Shown: one piece after another, positions 54,637 through 64,000 of the stretch
Numbering within the stretch: the first letter of the stretch is position 1
How the letters are laid out: every line of letters begins with the position of its first letter
From: Paracentrotus lividus
Lineage: Eukaryota; Echinodermata; Echinoidea; Camarodonta; Echinidae
Reading direction: 5' to 3'
NCBI GenBank assembly: GCA_940671915.1
Contig: CALNVZ010000313.1
Location: 129,884 to 193,883 of the forward strand
Length of the DNA stretch: 64,000 nucleotides
The notes under the pieces: model-generated
The model's database searches: none
Seen by the model: only the letters and a program-made list of their open reading frames with translations
What the model was told of the DNA's origin: nothing
Translations under genes and position numbers: made by a program

Positions 54637-54671
54637 AAAAATTCCAAGGGATGATATCCCTTGGAATTTTT
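54637..54671. repeat. Perfect 16-bp hairpin
   Basis: AAAAATTCCAAGGGAT and its exact complement separated by GAT. Not followed by oligo-T beyond the stem and not linked to a recognised gene. Could be the remnant of two element ends. Confidence 0.85.
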
Positions 54672-54707
54672 GGTAAGTAGCTCAAAAGATCTATCAGCCA
54701 TTCCATT

Positions 54708-55888
54708 GTGACTCGCGTGACATTTACACAAAATTTCAACTTGTTAAGGCTAATTACTTCAAAATTTCATAATGAAGACCTGTTTTTCTTACTTATTTCA
54801 ATCAAGGTAGTGACATTACACATTAGCACAAAGAAATTTTGATTGCAAAGTCATTTTTGTTGGAGATATTTCAATTTGTTTCCTGTGACTCGCGTGACGC
54901 GACACTATTGAAGGTTTCTGACCTTACTGTAATTGACTGAAATTTCCTCAGAAGTTACTTATCCGATGTGCATGAAATTTTCTGGAGATAATTTTAAAGC
55001 ATTAAGCAATTATCTGATAAAATTTCAGTATCCTTTGGCCATTCATTTTAATTCTATCACCATTTCAAAACGTGACTCGCGTGACGAGTGTCATTTTGGA
55101 CTAAAAGTTGAACCAATTATCATGATTACATATAGTAGAATGGGCCACAATTCAACCAAACAAAATATTCATAGTCAGTTGTATCACATACAACTTAAAT
55201 CAAAAGAATTCTTTCATTCAAGATAGATTTGGAGGTCTTGGAACATGCAATGCAAAATGGTGATTTTCCCATTGACTTGTGTATTGTAGCAACATAATTT
55301 ATAGAAAAGCAAATATGAAAATCTATGATTATAAATTTTGATAACTCAGAAAATATTTAAGATAAAGGTATGAAACTTTGAGGGATTATATTTCATAATA
55401 TGTCCTACCAGGATGCCAAGTTTCAAAAGATTTAAAACTCCATGCCAGTATATCTTAGGGGGTTGAAATCCATCTACTTTTTCTCATTTTCACAAAAATT
55501 CCAATGTAAAATTTACCTATTATTTCTCATTTTTGGCCAAATAACCCAATTGTTATCCTCAATTTGATAATCAGAACATTTTTACAAGACTTATTTGAAG
55601 GCAGATTTGATTTCTTTTCAACAAAATCCTATTCATTATTTTTATTTTCCCAAACTTTGCTTGTTTTGTAAAATGTGACTCGCGTGACAGTACCCTAAGA
55701 AACCCTAAAGTGACTCGCGTGACAGTGCTTTAGGGTGTTTTTTCATAATGAAGGGGTCGGCACTTGAAAATTTTCTTTGGTGGTATGATTGAGGACCCGA
55801 AGCTCCTTATTTTTTATCAACTTCAAATCATACACTCTACTTTTTAAGTGAACTAAAAATATGGGTGTATTTTTGTGACTCGCCTGAC
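54708..55888 (+). repeat. Cluster of six GTGACTCGCGTGAC motifs
   Basis: Exact 14-mers at 54708-54721, 54885-54898, 55072-55085, 55675-55688 and 55710-55723, with a one-mismatch copy (CGCC) at 55875-55888. All lie on the same strand. The sequences between them show no obvious repeat of each other. Spacing is irregular (177, 187, 603, 35 and 165 bases). Confidence 0.9.
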
Positions 55889-56450
55889 ACATTTCGAGGG
55901 TGTTTTCAATTTGAAATATTGTCAAGCTCGCTTCACATAAATGCAGGAACCAATGTGATATGACAAGATGGGTATAAAGTTAATCAGAATACTAAAATAT
56001 AGGAATCTACTCACTATGAAACATGCTTTAAATAGAATCATTAAAATCATATACCAAAAACCATACTTTTTTGAGCAAATTTGTTGTCTCTTTGAGGTGG
56101 TGTAACTCGGTCATTTGAAGATAAAAGGTGATGATGATGATGATGATGATCCACAGCATTTATATTGCGCCATATTTCTGTTGAAAACATTCAAAGGCGC
56201 AGGCTCATCCAATTAAGTTAATTACTACACATCTGCCGAAATAAGTGAGTTTTGAGGCATGATTTGAAGTGTTCGATGCTGTCAATTTCACGAGGTGATG
56301 AAAATTCGGATTTATACCACTTGAATATGTATTTAGCCAAAAAGTTCTATATTTTTTTCATTGGTTAAATTTAAAATTTTTAAGCGATGGGTGTCGAGTT
56401 ACACGGAATGGCTGCTAGAACTAGCAAAATGTCGCAATTTTATAACAGCG
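55889..56450. other. No gene recognised
   Basis: A/T-rich sequence with a (GAT)n tract (56132-56151) followed by TTTATATTGCGCCATATTTC and CAAAGGCGCAGG, which resembles the reversed 3' end of a SINE or LINE. Not assignable further. Confidence 0.45.
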
Positions 56451-56454
56451 TTAA

Positions 56455-56631
56455 CACACTTCCCTGTATTGTGCGATTAAACGTAAATGCAGTGATCGCT
56501 CGATGCTTCAGATGGAGCATCGCTGCACATTCGCCTACGGCTCGTTGCAGCGCCACCCCTAGGCCTATATCTAAAGCTATCTCTATCTCGCGGTGCACAG
56601 CTTTCACCGCTAATGCACGCTCGGGAGTGTG
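56455..56631. mobile_element. TTAA-target MITE
   Basis: CACACTTCCC at the left and GGGAGTGTG at the right in inverted orientation. TTAA borders both ends (56451-56454 and 56632-56635). 177 bp, G/C-richer than its flanks. The TTAA duplication suggests a piggyBac- or Kolobok-type transposase in trans. It differs in sequence from the TTAA MITE at 4786-5105. Confidence 0.8.
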
Positions 56632-56736
56632 TTAATGCCTAATGGTATAGAAGTGCGTGGCGGGATGTTTAACTGCACTAGCACCGAGAATGTTCCTTGC
56701 CTTTGGAATATTCAACATTTAACACAGTTAATATTT

Positions 56737-56984
56737 GAAGAGTTTGTTTCCAAAAGGGACTAAATCCACTTTTGTAACTTCAGAGTAAATGGCTTTTCTT
56801 TGCCGGATTTTTTACAGGCGTCTATGGAAAATTGAAATTAAAAGTTGCAATTTCAGGAAGTTGCAATCAAAATTTAGGTAAGTTATTTTGCTCACAGATG
56901 GGTACGTACCTGAACAATGTCCTGATATCAATAACTCAATTTTCATCAAAAGTGGATTTAGTCCCTTTTGGGAACAAGCTCTTC
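56737..56984. mobile_element. MITE with 38-bp inverted ends
   Basis: The left arm (56737-56774) and right arm (56947-56984) pair over 38 bp with two mismatches, starting GAAGAG.TTGTT.CCAAAAG. Related ends occur at 26007-26041 (reversed) and as CCAAAAGGGGTTAGGTCCA words near 2060, 30110 and 31498. No clear target duplication. No coding sequence. Confidence 0.85.
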
Positions 56985-57192
56985 ATTTTTAATAAAAACA
57001 TTGAATTATTGGACTTTTTAGCAGTTGAAACGAAAGTGCGTACATGTGGTATGGTGAGAGTGCCTAAGTCTGCGCAGTCTTCTTCTCGAGTCCTTTCTCC
57101 TATTCTTCTGTTTGATTTGTAATTATACTTGATTACATTTTAAAGATCATAGTATTCATTGCAATATGTATTGGTTCTTAGGGGAATCTGAA

Positions 57193-58028
57193 TTAGACTC
57201 TACCCATTAGGTATTGAACGCAGGCGATCCCATTAGGCGAAAGAGTAGTAAGGTCAGCTTGGGAGCAGGGGAAGGGGAGAAGAGGGCATTGTAGAAGGTG
57301 ACTCATGGTCTCCTCCTCTCCGAATTCGCATACTGGCCTTTCTTCAGTGTCGATGCCCCATTTGGCCATTAACACCTTGCAACGGCCGACTCAAGCCCGC
57401 AGGCGGTTCAAGCAGAGCCAGAACGGCCAGGGTTCACGGAATCCTGGTGGGAGGGATTCCTTAGGGCCGATGATGACATTGTGAGGCGCAGACTCAAGAC
57501 GGGTTGACCAAAGGTCTAACCTACAGTTGTGGGGCTCTGGTTGAGGGACACGGTAGTGTGAAAAACACTATGCCTGGATCTCAAACGCTTAGTTGTTGGC
57601 AAGGCATTAAAGAGAGGGTGGAGTGGATCATTTTCTTGTTTAAGTTTCTCCTTTCGAGAGAGTGCAGACCTCCTGATGTGAGGAGGGGCGATGCCACTCA
57701 GGGTGTAGAGATCGTCTACCTTGGTTAGTTTAAGGCAGCCTGTTATGGCCCTACACGCGCTGTTGAGAGATGGGTCAATCTTCGAAGCATGGGCTGACCT
57801 GCCCTATACAGGACATGCATATTCTGCAGCTGAGAAGCAGAGGGCAAGGGCTGCTGTGCGGATGGTACTTGCATCAGTGCCCCATTTCGAGTTAGCTAGC
57901 TTCTTCAGGATGCTGTTCCTGGCACTGACCTTCTTCTTTGTTTTCAAGATGTGATTCTTGTAGGTGAGGGAGCGATCTAGAGTGACCCCAAGGTAGACTG
58001 GGTTGAAAGTGTGCTCTATAGCCTTACC
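57193..58028 (-). pseudogene. LINE 5 C-terminal region
   Basis: Reads LTYKNHILKTKKKVSARNSI, LKKLANSKWGTDASTIRTAA, LALCFSAAEYACPV-stop-GRSAHASKID, LTKVDDLYTLSGIAPPHIRR, and at the end WGIDTEERPVCEFGEEET and MSHLLQCPLL. The C-x-F/C-G...HLL-x-CP block resembles the zinc-finger-like tail of jockey/I-type LINEs. The in-frame TAG probably replaces a Trp codon (CPVW). Confidence 0.85.
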
Positions 58029-59591
58029 TTACCACTTGACATTTAGTTGACGGTTGGCTTCTCTATTTTTAAGATGGAAAGCGCTGATCTGCGTCTTGGA
58101 GGGATTTGCACGAAGATGGTTGGTTCCGTAGTATGGGACGAGACCATCCAGAGCAGATGAAAGTGTAGCTTCAATTTCCTCGAATGAGTCACACTGCGAG
58201 GCGATACAGAGGTCATCTGCGTATATGAAGCTCCTAGTTTCTGGATGGACTGGTTGATCATTGGTGTAGATGTTGAATAGGAGTGGGGCAAGGACACTCC
58301 CTTGAGGTAGGCCATTCTTCTGGGTGCGCAATCTACTGTGGCTCCCATTGAGATCTACGACGAAGCGCCTGTTGGATAGCATTGATTGGATGAGCGCTGT
58401 GAACTTCAGGTCTTTAGTCAGATCAAAGAGCTTCTTGGCTAGGATCCGATGGTTGACAGTGTCGTAAGCTGCTGATAGGTCTACAAAGGCAGCTCCTGTG
58501 ATCAGGCCCTTCTCAAAACCATCCTCAATATGCTGGGTAAGGTTGAGTAGTTGGCCAGTACAAGACTTTCCAGGTCTGAAACCAGCCTGTTCAGGGATAA
58601 GATGGTCATCCACAAAGGTGGCAATCCGATTCAGCAGGAGGCGCTCAAACAGCTTGTAGGTATGACACAGCAGGGAGATAGGTCTGTAGCTCTCTGGGAC
58701 CGCTGGGTCTTTGCCTGGCTTTAGTAAGGCGATGACCTTGGATTTTCTCCAAATCTTGGGTAGCTTGTTTGTGTCGAGGCAGGTGTTGAGCATGTTGAGG
58801 AGCCACTTGAGTGCTACAGGGCCTAGGTGTTTTATCTGCTCACAGAGAAGATAATCAAGCCCAGCTGCTTTGTTGTTCTTCATGGATTTGATAGCACTAC
58901 ATAGCTCTAACAAGCTAAAGGGGTCAGTAAAACCGTGGTGCTCTTGAGTACAGGAGGCAGCCGTAGCGGGAAGCTTAGCTCTCTCTGGATGGTGATCAGG
59001 GTTACCCTTGCTGTTCTCTAAGAGATGGTGGGCCACTTGGTTTGCAGTCACCTCTGTTCTTGGTTTAGGTTTTGTGTAGTCATTGCCAAGGATGCGGATG
59101 GTCTTCCACGCTTTCCTACTGCTGTGGGTCATGTCGGTGGATTCAATGAATTCCTGCCATTTCCTTCTTCTGCATTCAGCTATGGTCTTAGTAAGCTTGT
59201 CTCCAGCTTCTATGGTATTATCGCAGAAAGGGTCTGTCTGGAATGTTTCTATATATTCTAGATACAAGGCCTTCGAGTCGTCTGTGAGGCCTTGGATGAA
59301 GTTGGTACGGCAGCCACAAGGGATGTGTCGTCTCGAAGATTCCTTTACCAACTTGATGAAGGAGTCATAGTTGCTGGGATTTGCAGGGAGGTCCTTGATG
59401 GAGGAGTCAAGATCTTCAGCAAACTCTTTCCACTTCGCCTTTCTGAGGTTGAAACGACGACGGAAGGGGACAGGTCTAGGAGTGACAACAGCATTTACCC
59501 TAAGCCCAATTGGGCGGTGTTGAGTATGGGGGATAGGGTCAAAAACCAGCTTTTCACACTGGTTGGATATGGCGCTTGAGACAAAAGCCAA
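58029..59591 (-). CDS. LINE 5 reverse transcriptase, open for 520 codons
   Basis: Uninterrupted minus-strand frame. Order: HTQHRPIGL (end of the endonuclease, with its conserved His), RRRFNLRKAKWKEFAEDLD, ECRRRKWQEFIES, NNKAAGLDYLLCEQIKHLGP, SKVIALLKPGKDP, ESYRPISLLCHTYKLFERLL, EQAGFRPGKSCTGQLLNLTQ, AFVDLSAAYDTVNHRIL (motif A), NGLPQGSVLAPLLFNIYTND (motif B), FIYADDLCIAS (motif C, YADD) and LRANPSKTQISAFHLKN. All catalytic Asp residues are present. The true start lies upstream in the endonuclease frame, and the Met at 59591 is only the first Met after a frame break. Probably a jockey/I-group element. Confidence 0.93.
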   Translation of the reverse strand: MAFVSSAISNQCEKLVFDPIPHTQHRPIGLRVNAVVTPRPVPFRRRFNLRKAKWKEFAEDLDSSIKDLPANPSNYDSFIKLVKESSRRHIPCGCRTNFIQGLTDDSKALYLEYIETFQTDPFCDNTIEAGDKLTKTIAECRRRKWQEFIESTDMTHSSRKAWKTIRILGNDYTKPKPRTEVTANQVAHHLLENSKGNPDHHPERAKLPATAASCTQEHHGFTDPFSLLELCSAIKSMKNNKAAGLDYLLCEQIKHLGPVALKWLLNMLNTCLDTNKLPKIWRKSKVIALLKPGKDPAVPESYRPISLLCHTYKLFERLLLNRIATFVDDHLIPEQAGFRPGKSCTGQLLNLTQHIEDGFEKGLITGAAFVDLSAAYDTVNHRILAKKLFDLTKDLKFTALIQSMLSNRRFVVDLNGSHSRLRTQKNGLPQGSVLAPLLFNIYTNDQPVHPETRSFIYADDLCIASQCDSFEEIEATLSSALDGLVPYYGTNHLRANPSKTQISAFHLKNREANRQLNVKW

Positions 59592-60161
59592 GTCCGGATT
59601 GTAGTCTCTTCGCCATCTGGCACTGTTAAAAGATGAAGGGAGCTTAGCATCATGGATGAGGGACAGTTAATGGGAGTCTGCCCAGGTCTCCACGAGTTCA
59701 CCGTCATCGTTGGTGTCTTGGTATCCCCAAGATGCACTGTGACTGTTAAAGTCACCTATTACGATGTTAATGCCGTTGTCAGTGGCCGTGCTTGGGACAT
59801 CAAAGGGTATTGCTGGAGGTTTATACACGGAGCTCACACTTATCCCTAACAAGTTCATGGAAAGGATTTCAACATCATTCCTGTCAGACAGGAAGGTGTT
59901 ATCGACTGTCAGCCCGTGACGAACAAAGATGGCACTGCCATATTTTTTATGAGGTCTTTCTAGGGTAAGGATCATACCCGGGACGCGGGGGCGGATGGAG
60001 GAGGGACCACGATGGGTTTCCTGTAGACAAAGGATATCACATTGATGATCCTGGCAGACATCTGCTAGAAGGTCTTGTTTGATGCCTGTTAAACCTTCGA
60101 TGTTAGACGAAATAATGCTAAGTAATGCTAAGTAATAAGTGTCTGACCCTGGGCCCGTCAA
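59592..60161 (-). pseudogene. LINE 5 AP-endonuclease domain
   Basis: Reads SIISSNIEGLTGIKQDLLAD, DILCLQETHRGP (catalytic Glu), YGSAIFVRHGL, VSSVYKPP and IVIGDFNSHSASWGY (catalytic Asp/Asn). After a frame break it continues DYNPDLAFVSSAISNQCEKL, leading to the His of the next entry. All main motifs of the EEP/APE nuclease fold are visible. The Met at 60161 is a plausible ORF2 start but other starts are possible. A premature stop and one frameshift near 59640-59670 are the only large defects. Confidence 0.88.
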
Positions 60162-60181
60162 CAGTAGTAGTTTGGAGAGGC

Positions 60182-61128
60182 ATGAAGGTTCAATGAGGAA
60201 AGGTAATCAGTAAGATAACAGAGTTAGACATAGAGAGAGGGAAAGGTGATAGAAAGATTCGCAAACTGGAAAACAGCCTGACAGGGATCGCCGCGTGAAG
60301 GCTATTTCTGTGAACCCCAGTCTGCGCAGTGCCTAGCTATATCTGCGCACCCATGTAAATGCGCTATTTTCATAGAACAAAACATAAAATTAACTGACAT
60401 CAATTTTCAATCTTAAACTCAATAATCCATTCTTTACCTTACCTTTACCCAAGGTTCTGGAAAAATGCTGTAGTCTCAGAAGTCAGGCTTCCAGTTCAAG
60501 CTTGTGGTTTCATCCTTCTACATGTAGATCTAGGCCTATTTGGGTTTTTGTCATGCTGTCATCCATCATTTAGTGTTAGTTTTGCTTCTTCTTCAAGCTC
60601 AGTGTTCTTACGATACCAAAAACTGCGAAAATAAATGATAAACTATGAGTTCCAGCAAGTTTCATTTGCTACCCTGAAAATTTCAATCATTGTCAAAAAA
60701 ATAATGTCTAAAACTTCACTGCGCTTGAATTGCGTGCAAAATGATAGTGCGCAGACATGGGCACTATTCAATTTTGCTACACAAAATGACAAGCCCGTCT
60801 AAAAATCGTTAAAAAAAACATTATTCTTGTAGATAATTTCTTGAAATTTTTTGTTTCATTGATCATTAGAATATGAAGAACGGAAAAACATTGATGAATC
60901 TTCCAAAAAAATATTTGACTTTGTAATAAAAATCATGATCGAATTTTAGGTGCGCAGACTTGGGCACCGCCATCACACGTAGAAATGTTTACTCCATAAT
61001 TTAATAATTCACGCACGACGCTCGAATGATCACGTTTAGCATATGAAATACACTACCATTGTGCCTTCCAAGGAACAATAGTCACGATGAAATTTAGATT
61101 CGTCATTTATTCTTTTGGTGAGTCCTCA
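60182..61128. other. No gene recognised
   Basis: A/T-rich sequence with four TGCGCAGAC.TGGGCA-like words (60324 reversed, 60343 partial, 60748 and 60953). A related reversed word lies at 57061, left of LINE 5. These may be element ends, but I could not define an element. Confidence 0.45.
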
Positions 61129-61129
61129 T

Positions 61130-62100
61130 TTGAATTGAATTGAATTGAATTTATTTCCACAAATCATTAAAAACATATAAAAAGCATGACAAACAATATT
61201 GCAAGATTATACAAAGAAATAGATAATGTAAATGTGGTGGGATCATAAAAAGTTTTAAGAAAAACTTGTATGCATGATCCCATTAAACATAGACATGACA
61301 TAAAGTTCATAATAAAATACAATACATAGAATAAATTGGTGAGGAAAAAAAAATGAACTGAACTAAACAAACCCTAACCCTACCCTAAGCACAAAAAAAG
61401 CATATGATATATTACGTTTCATTTAACAATAAATACTCGTTGAACTTACGTTTAAAGGAGTTTAATGAATTTGTATTTTTTATACTATCTGGTATATTGT
61501 TCCATAATACAGGACCTTTACACGTTACTATTGATCTGGAAAAAGAAGTGTTGCCGTATTTAACTCGAAAATCCAATCTCTTTCTGGTATTGTGACTATG
61601 AAAGCTATTATTTTTTTGGAAAATGGAATTAAACAATTTTGGTAGTAGATTCTTATTGTACAAAAACATAAAAATACCTAAATTATAGATATGGAGTTTA
61701 TACACAGTAAGGATACAAAGTTTCTTGAAAAGAGGCATCGAATGACTTCGGAATTCAGAGTTGGTTATTATTCTAACTATTCTTTTTTGCAATTTAAATA
61801 AACTTTCAAGAAGATATTTGTTGCTTGATCCCCACAAAATTATTCCATAATTCAGGTTAGGTAAAATCAATGCATTATACAACATCAGTAATATATTTTG
61901 AGGTACAAATTCTTTTAATCTATTAAGAACACCTATATATTTAGAAATTTGATTTGATATTTTTTTTACACATGACTTTTCCACTTTATATCATCATCTA
62001 TAATTACACCAAGAAATTTGACAGTCTTAACTTGTTCTATGGGTTTATTATCAATGACTAATCTAATATCATCTATACCTAAGTGCTTTTTACCAAATCG
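61130..62100 (-). mobile_element. LINE 6, 3' end only, minus strand
   Basis: Tail (GAATT)n at 61134-61152 on the plus strand, an untranslated region to about 61410, then the C-terminal third of the polymerase ORF to about 62100. 5'-truncated. Similar protein to LINE 1 at 2677-6138. Confidence 0.88.
61412..62093 (-). pseudogene. LINE 6 reverse transcriptase C-terminal domain
   Basis: Starts KHLGIDDIRLVIDNKPIE and VKTVKFLGVIIDDDIKWKSH, with the last codons before the break in the same frame as the 190-codon open part. That part reads CVKKISNQISKYIGVLNRLK, LILPNLNYGIILWG, LFKLQKRIVRIIT, FHSHNTRKRLDFRV, SFSRSIVTCKGPVLWNNIP and SFKRKFNEYLL, ending in a normal stop. It is the thumb/connection and C-terminal segment, lacking the catalytic palm. 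Well preserved, so probably a fairly recent insertion. Confidence 0.88.
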
Positions 62101-62107
62101 TCGCTGC

Positions 62108-62353
62108 TTTCACGAACCGGCAGAAGCCCCCAAAATCCGTCAAAATGTAGTTTTCTATTTGTTTACATTTTTATTATCAGTAATCAACAAGCTTTCATTT
62201 CACAAATGTTCAGCCTCCAAAACGCCTTAGTTTCCATGGTAACATAAACCACCAAAACGACACATGTGCGGAAAAGACAAATCTTGCTTTCACGAACCGG
62301 CACGGCCGAGTGTGCCGTTTACAAAGCGCTAAATTTATTTTCACGAACCGGCA
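62108..62353 (+). repeat. Three TTTCACGAACCGGCA motifs
   Basis: Exact 15-mers at 62108-62122, 62288-62302 and 62339-62353, all on the plus strand. The region is less A/T-rich than its flanks. No coding sequence. Confidence 0.85.
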
Positions 62354-62359
62354 CATGAG

Positions 62360-62436
62360 TACGTCACAATAGGTTCATACACGCGCGCGCACTACGTCAC
62401 AATGGGTTATTTCACATTCGCGTTCTACGTCACAAT
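62360..62436 (+). promoter_or_regulatory. Three TACGTCACAAT words at 33-base spacing
   Basis: TACGTCACAAT at 62360-62370, 62393-62403 and 62426-62436, exactly 33 bases apart, with (CG)n between the first two. TACGTCA resembles the cAMP-response-element core TGACGTCA. No transcript start was recognised, so regulatory function is inference. It may simply be a 33-bp tandem repeat. Confidence 0.35.
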
Positions 62437-62639
62437 GAGTTCTTTGCAAGTAGCCTATCGTTGCCTATTGATCTTATGCTAGTTTCTTCGAGTTAATAAA
62501 ATCATTCTATTTAACATTTACCTATATATTATGCTTTGGTTTTCGTGTACAATCGTTCTATTTTTGAAATGTGAATAAAAGTGCTTTTATTCCCTCCTTT
62601 GCTAATCAAATTCTAAGTTGGTATACGACCGAATCTTTC

Positions 62640-62720
62640 TTCTGATCTCTTCCTCTCTCTCTCTCTCTCTCTCTTTCAAAGATAATGTGTTTCTTTTCTC
62701 GAGGGGGGGGGGGGGGGGGC
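62640..62720. repeat. (CT)n and poly-G tracts
   Basis: (CT)12 or so at 62648-62673 and G18 at 62703-62720. Confidence 0.95.
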
Positions 62721-62744
62721 TTTCCTTTGTATTTCTTTATTATT

Positions 62745-62865
62745 TATTAGGAGGGGGGCATTGAAAGCCAAAACCATAACCATTTCCAAAATGATGTCAG
62801 TGTGCAAGAAATCGCCACAAATATCGCCACAGGGATACAATCGCGATGCACATGCCCGCATTTGA
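62745..62865 (+). repeat. Copy of the 25550-25655 block
   Basis: Shares GTCAGTGT.CAAGAAATCGC, CGCCACAGGG.TA.CAATCGCG and CACATGCCCGC with 25595-25650. Dispersed repeat or relic of a duplication. Confidence 0.75.
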
Positions 62866-63689
62866 AGGATTAGTGTTTATAAAAGACTATAACACCACTA
62901 TCCATTTTTCTCAATTTTTTCCATATCAGATGAAACTAAATTAATTTTAGATACATAAATCTACTTTGATTGTATTGTGCGATAAAGTTTTGCCCATTCG
63001 AAAGAGAGGGATAAACTAAAGTAGGCCTACTGTACGTACGTACAACATTTTTTTTTCTTCAATGAGATGATATAAGCGATGCAAACACGTGTTCAAATTT
63101 CTCACATAAAAATGGCTACTCTCGATGTAAAGATTTCTTTGACTCACTGAAATTTGATGCCCTGTGACATGAAATGATTAAATTTAGATACACTGTGTGG
63201 TGAATATTTGAATTATGAATTGATGTTTATTTGCGAATTAATATAGCTAATTGGAATAGTACGGTAGTTTTATAGAACACGGTAGCCGAACATCATCGTT
63301 GTACATCCCAAGTTTTGTTTGTTTTGTTTGTTTGTTGTTTTTTTTTTCAGGTTACGCCGGCCAAAATTGAAGTCAAACTTTCCAAAAAATATATTCCTTT
63401 CCATATGTTTTCCCCTTCAATTTCGCCACTGTCCCGCAGGTTGGTCTCCATGCTACTATGACTCGAGAACATTCCTTCTAACGCTGGATAGAGATTGACA
63501 ATTAGAAAGTCTTGGGCTCGAGTGTTATTTTATTATTTTTTTCTTTTAGGGACTTACTTAGCAATTAGGTTTTGGGATACGTGAAGAGATATGTCCACAC
63601 TTACACAATGTTATGGAAAAGGAATACAGGGTATACTGTTTGCCAGAATGTTGGATTTTTTTTTCTCTCTCTCTAGAAACATCTTTTTG
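62866..63689. other. No gene recognised
   Basis: A/T-rich. A pyrimidine tract and TTTCAG at 63338-63351 could be a splice acceptor, but the sequence after it meets a stop quickly in the phase used by the gene at 28.8-34.7 kb. Confidence 0.45.
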
Positions 63690-64000
63690 CTCCGGCTTTA
63701 ATTTCTTGAAATCGTTAATCCCCGCTTTCACTTTTCGAGACCATGACGATATCTTATACGTTCCCCAACCATTGCCGGGGAATGAACAATAAAACAACTT
63801 TTGAACACATAAATGCCCATTTATCAGTGCATATTTTTTTCCTTCTCATTTTGGGGGCTCTTTTTTTTTGTTAACCCGGCTAACTAAGGCCCCCTCAGTC
63901 CTATAGCGTAGCGAAACACGTTTTGAAAATTAATGTAGGGTTGTTATTGTTCTTTACGTTAAATCAAGGTTTGAGTTCATAGGATTTTGTCTCTTGTCTA
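63690..64000 (+). repeat. Dispersed repeat, copy 3 (cut by window end)
   Basis: Matches 34350-34650, including TTTAATTTCTTGAAATCGTT, AATGCCCATTT, TTAACCCGGCTAACTAAGGC and the last bases GATTTTGTCTCTTGTCTA. The same words lead to the tentative splice acceptor at 34649. Confidence 0.85.

Larger units (their letters stand above)
57140..60180 (-). mobile_element. LINE 5, nearly full-length ORF2, minus strand
   Basis: Carries endonuclease, linker, reverse transcriptase and a C-terminal zinc-knuckle-like end over about 3 kb. It is more G/C-rich than its surroundings, suggesting a younger insertion. No upstream ORF1 was recognised. The 3' end lacks an obvious poly-A or repeat tail, and its edges are uncertain by about 50 bases. 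Confidence 0.85.

Noticed and set aside
56387..56635. 82-codon plus-strand frame
   Set aside because: Covers a TTAA-bordered MITE and its flank, with no domain. Its open state is due to locally higher G/C.
57504..59849. Plus-strand frames across 57.5-59.8 kb
   Set aside because: Shadows of the minus-strand LINE 5 ORF2, which carries all the conserved motifs.
25550..63000. Tandem gene duplication linking 25.5-34.7 kb to 62.7-64.0 kb
   Set aside because: Both ends share short blocks in the right order, but one block also occurs inverted at 40.97-41.2 kb and no second copy of the stalk or transmembrane exon was found. Dispersed repeats explain it better.

Overview
The window looks like repeat-dense nuclear DNA from a marine invertebrate, most likely an echinoderm (inference, not proven). 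The reasons are a host gene split by GT/AG introns, many non-LTR retrotransposons with (ATT)n or A/T-rich tails, foldback elements with minisatellite arms like the TU elements described from sea urchin, and dispersed GCTCGCGCTTCGCGCTCG and AGGTCAAAGGTCA repeats. No bacterial, plastid or viral gene was seen. Scattered one-base differences in homopolymers and between tandem copies suggest some uncorrected long-read error.

Layout. 1-2.3 kb is one arm of a large inverted-repeat element whose fuller copy lies at 29.0-33.5 kb. 2.7-6.1 kb is a decayed minus-strand LINE, interrupted by an AACGTT-rich element that itself carries a TTAA-flanked MITE. 6.14-23.18 kb is a nest of insertions up to six levels deep. 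An inverted-repeat element was hit by a TA-target MITE. That MITE was hit by a CR1/L2-like LINE, which carries a foldback element with a 9-bp duplication, and by a second foldback element with 54-bp satellite arms and a 9-bp duplication. The second foldback element took in a LINE fragment and a hAT-like element, and the hAT-like element contains a second copy of the same TA MITE. A second hAT-like copy, with a perfect 8-bp duplication, and PIF/Harbinger-like MITEs sit in the outer element. Nearly every empty site can be rebuilt by eye, so the insertion order can be read.

23.8-28.6 kb holds a diverged relative of the TA MITE, a 76-bp palindrome and a 1.4 kb mariner-like hairpin. From 28.78 to 34.67 kb, two confident exons and one tentative exon (all joins in phase 1) encode the end of a single-pass membrane protein: a Ser/Thr-rich stalk, a transmembrane helix and a short tail. 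The 5.2 kb intron between the two confident exons is filled by the large inverted repeat. 35.8-37.9 kb is a repeated, mirrored mariner-like block. 38.2-40.5 kb is a LINE with a nearly intact reverse transcriptase.

41.2-49.7 kb is a large minisatellite territory built on ACCATACAGC and GGTATTTGTGCC units, split by another LINE (43.2-46.2 kb). 50.88-52.9 kb is a tandem array of about 400-bp units, each with a 69-72 nt tRNA-like gene with an apparent UCA anticodon and an oligo-T terminator. 53.1-53.8 kb is a clean 42-bp minisatellite. 53.9-56 kb has DR1-containing tandem repeats and a region with a recurring 14-mer, GTGACTCGCGTGAC. 57.2-60.2 kb is a nearly full-length LINE with endonuclease and reverse transcriptase. 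61.1-62.1 kb is a LINE 3' end, followed by two small clusters of repeated motifs and unassigned sequence to the end.
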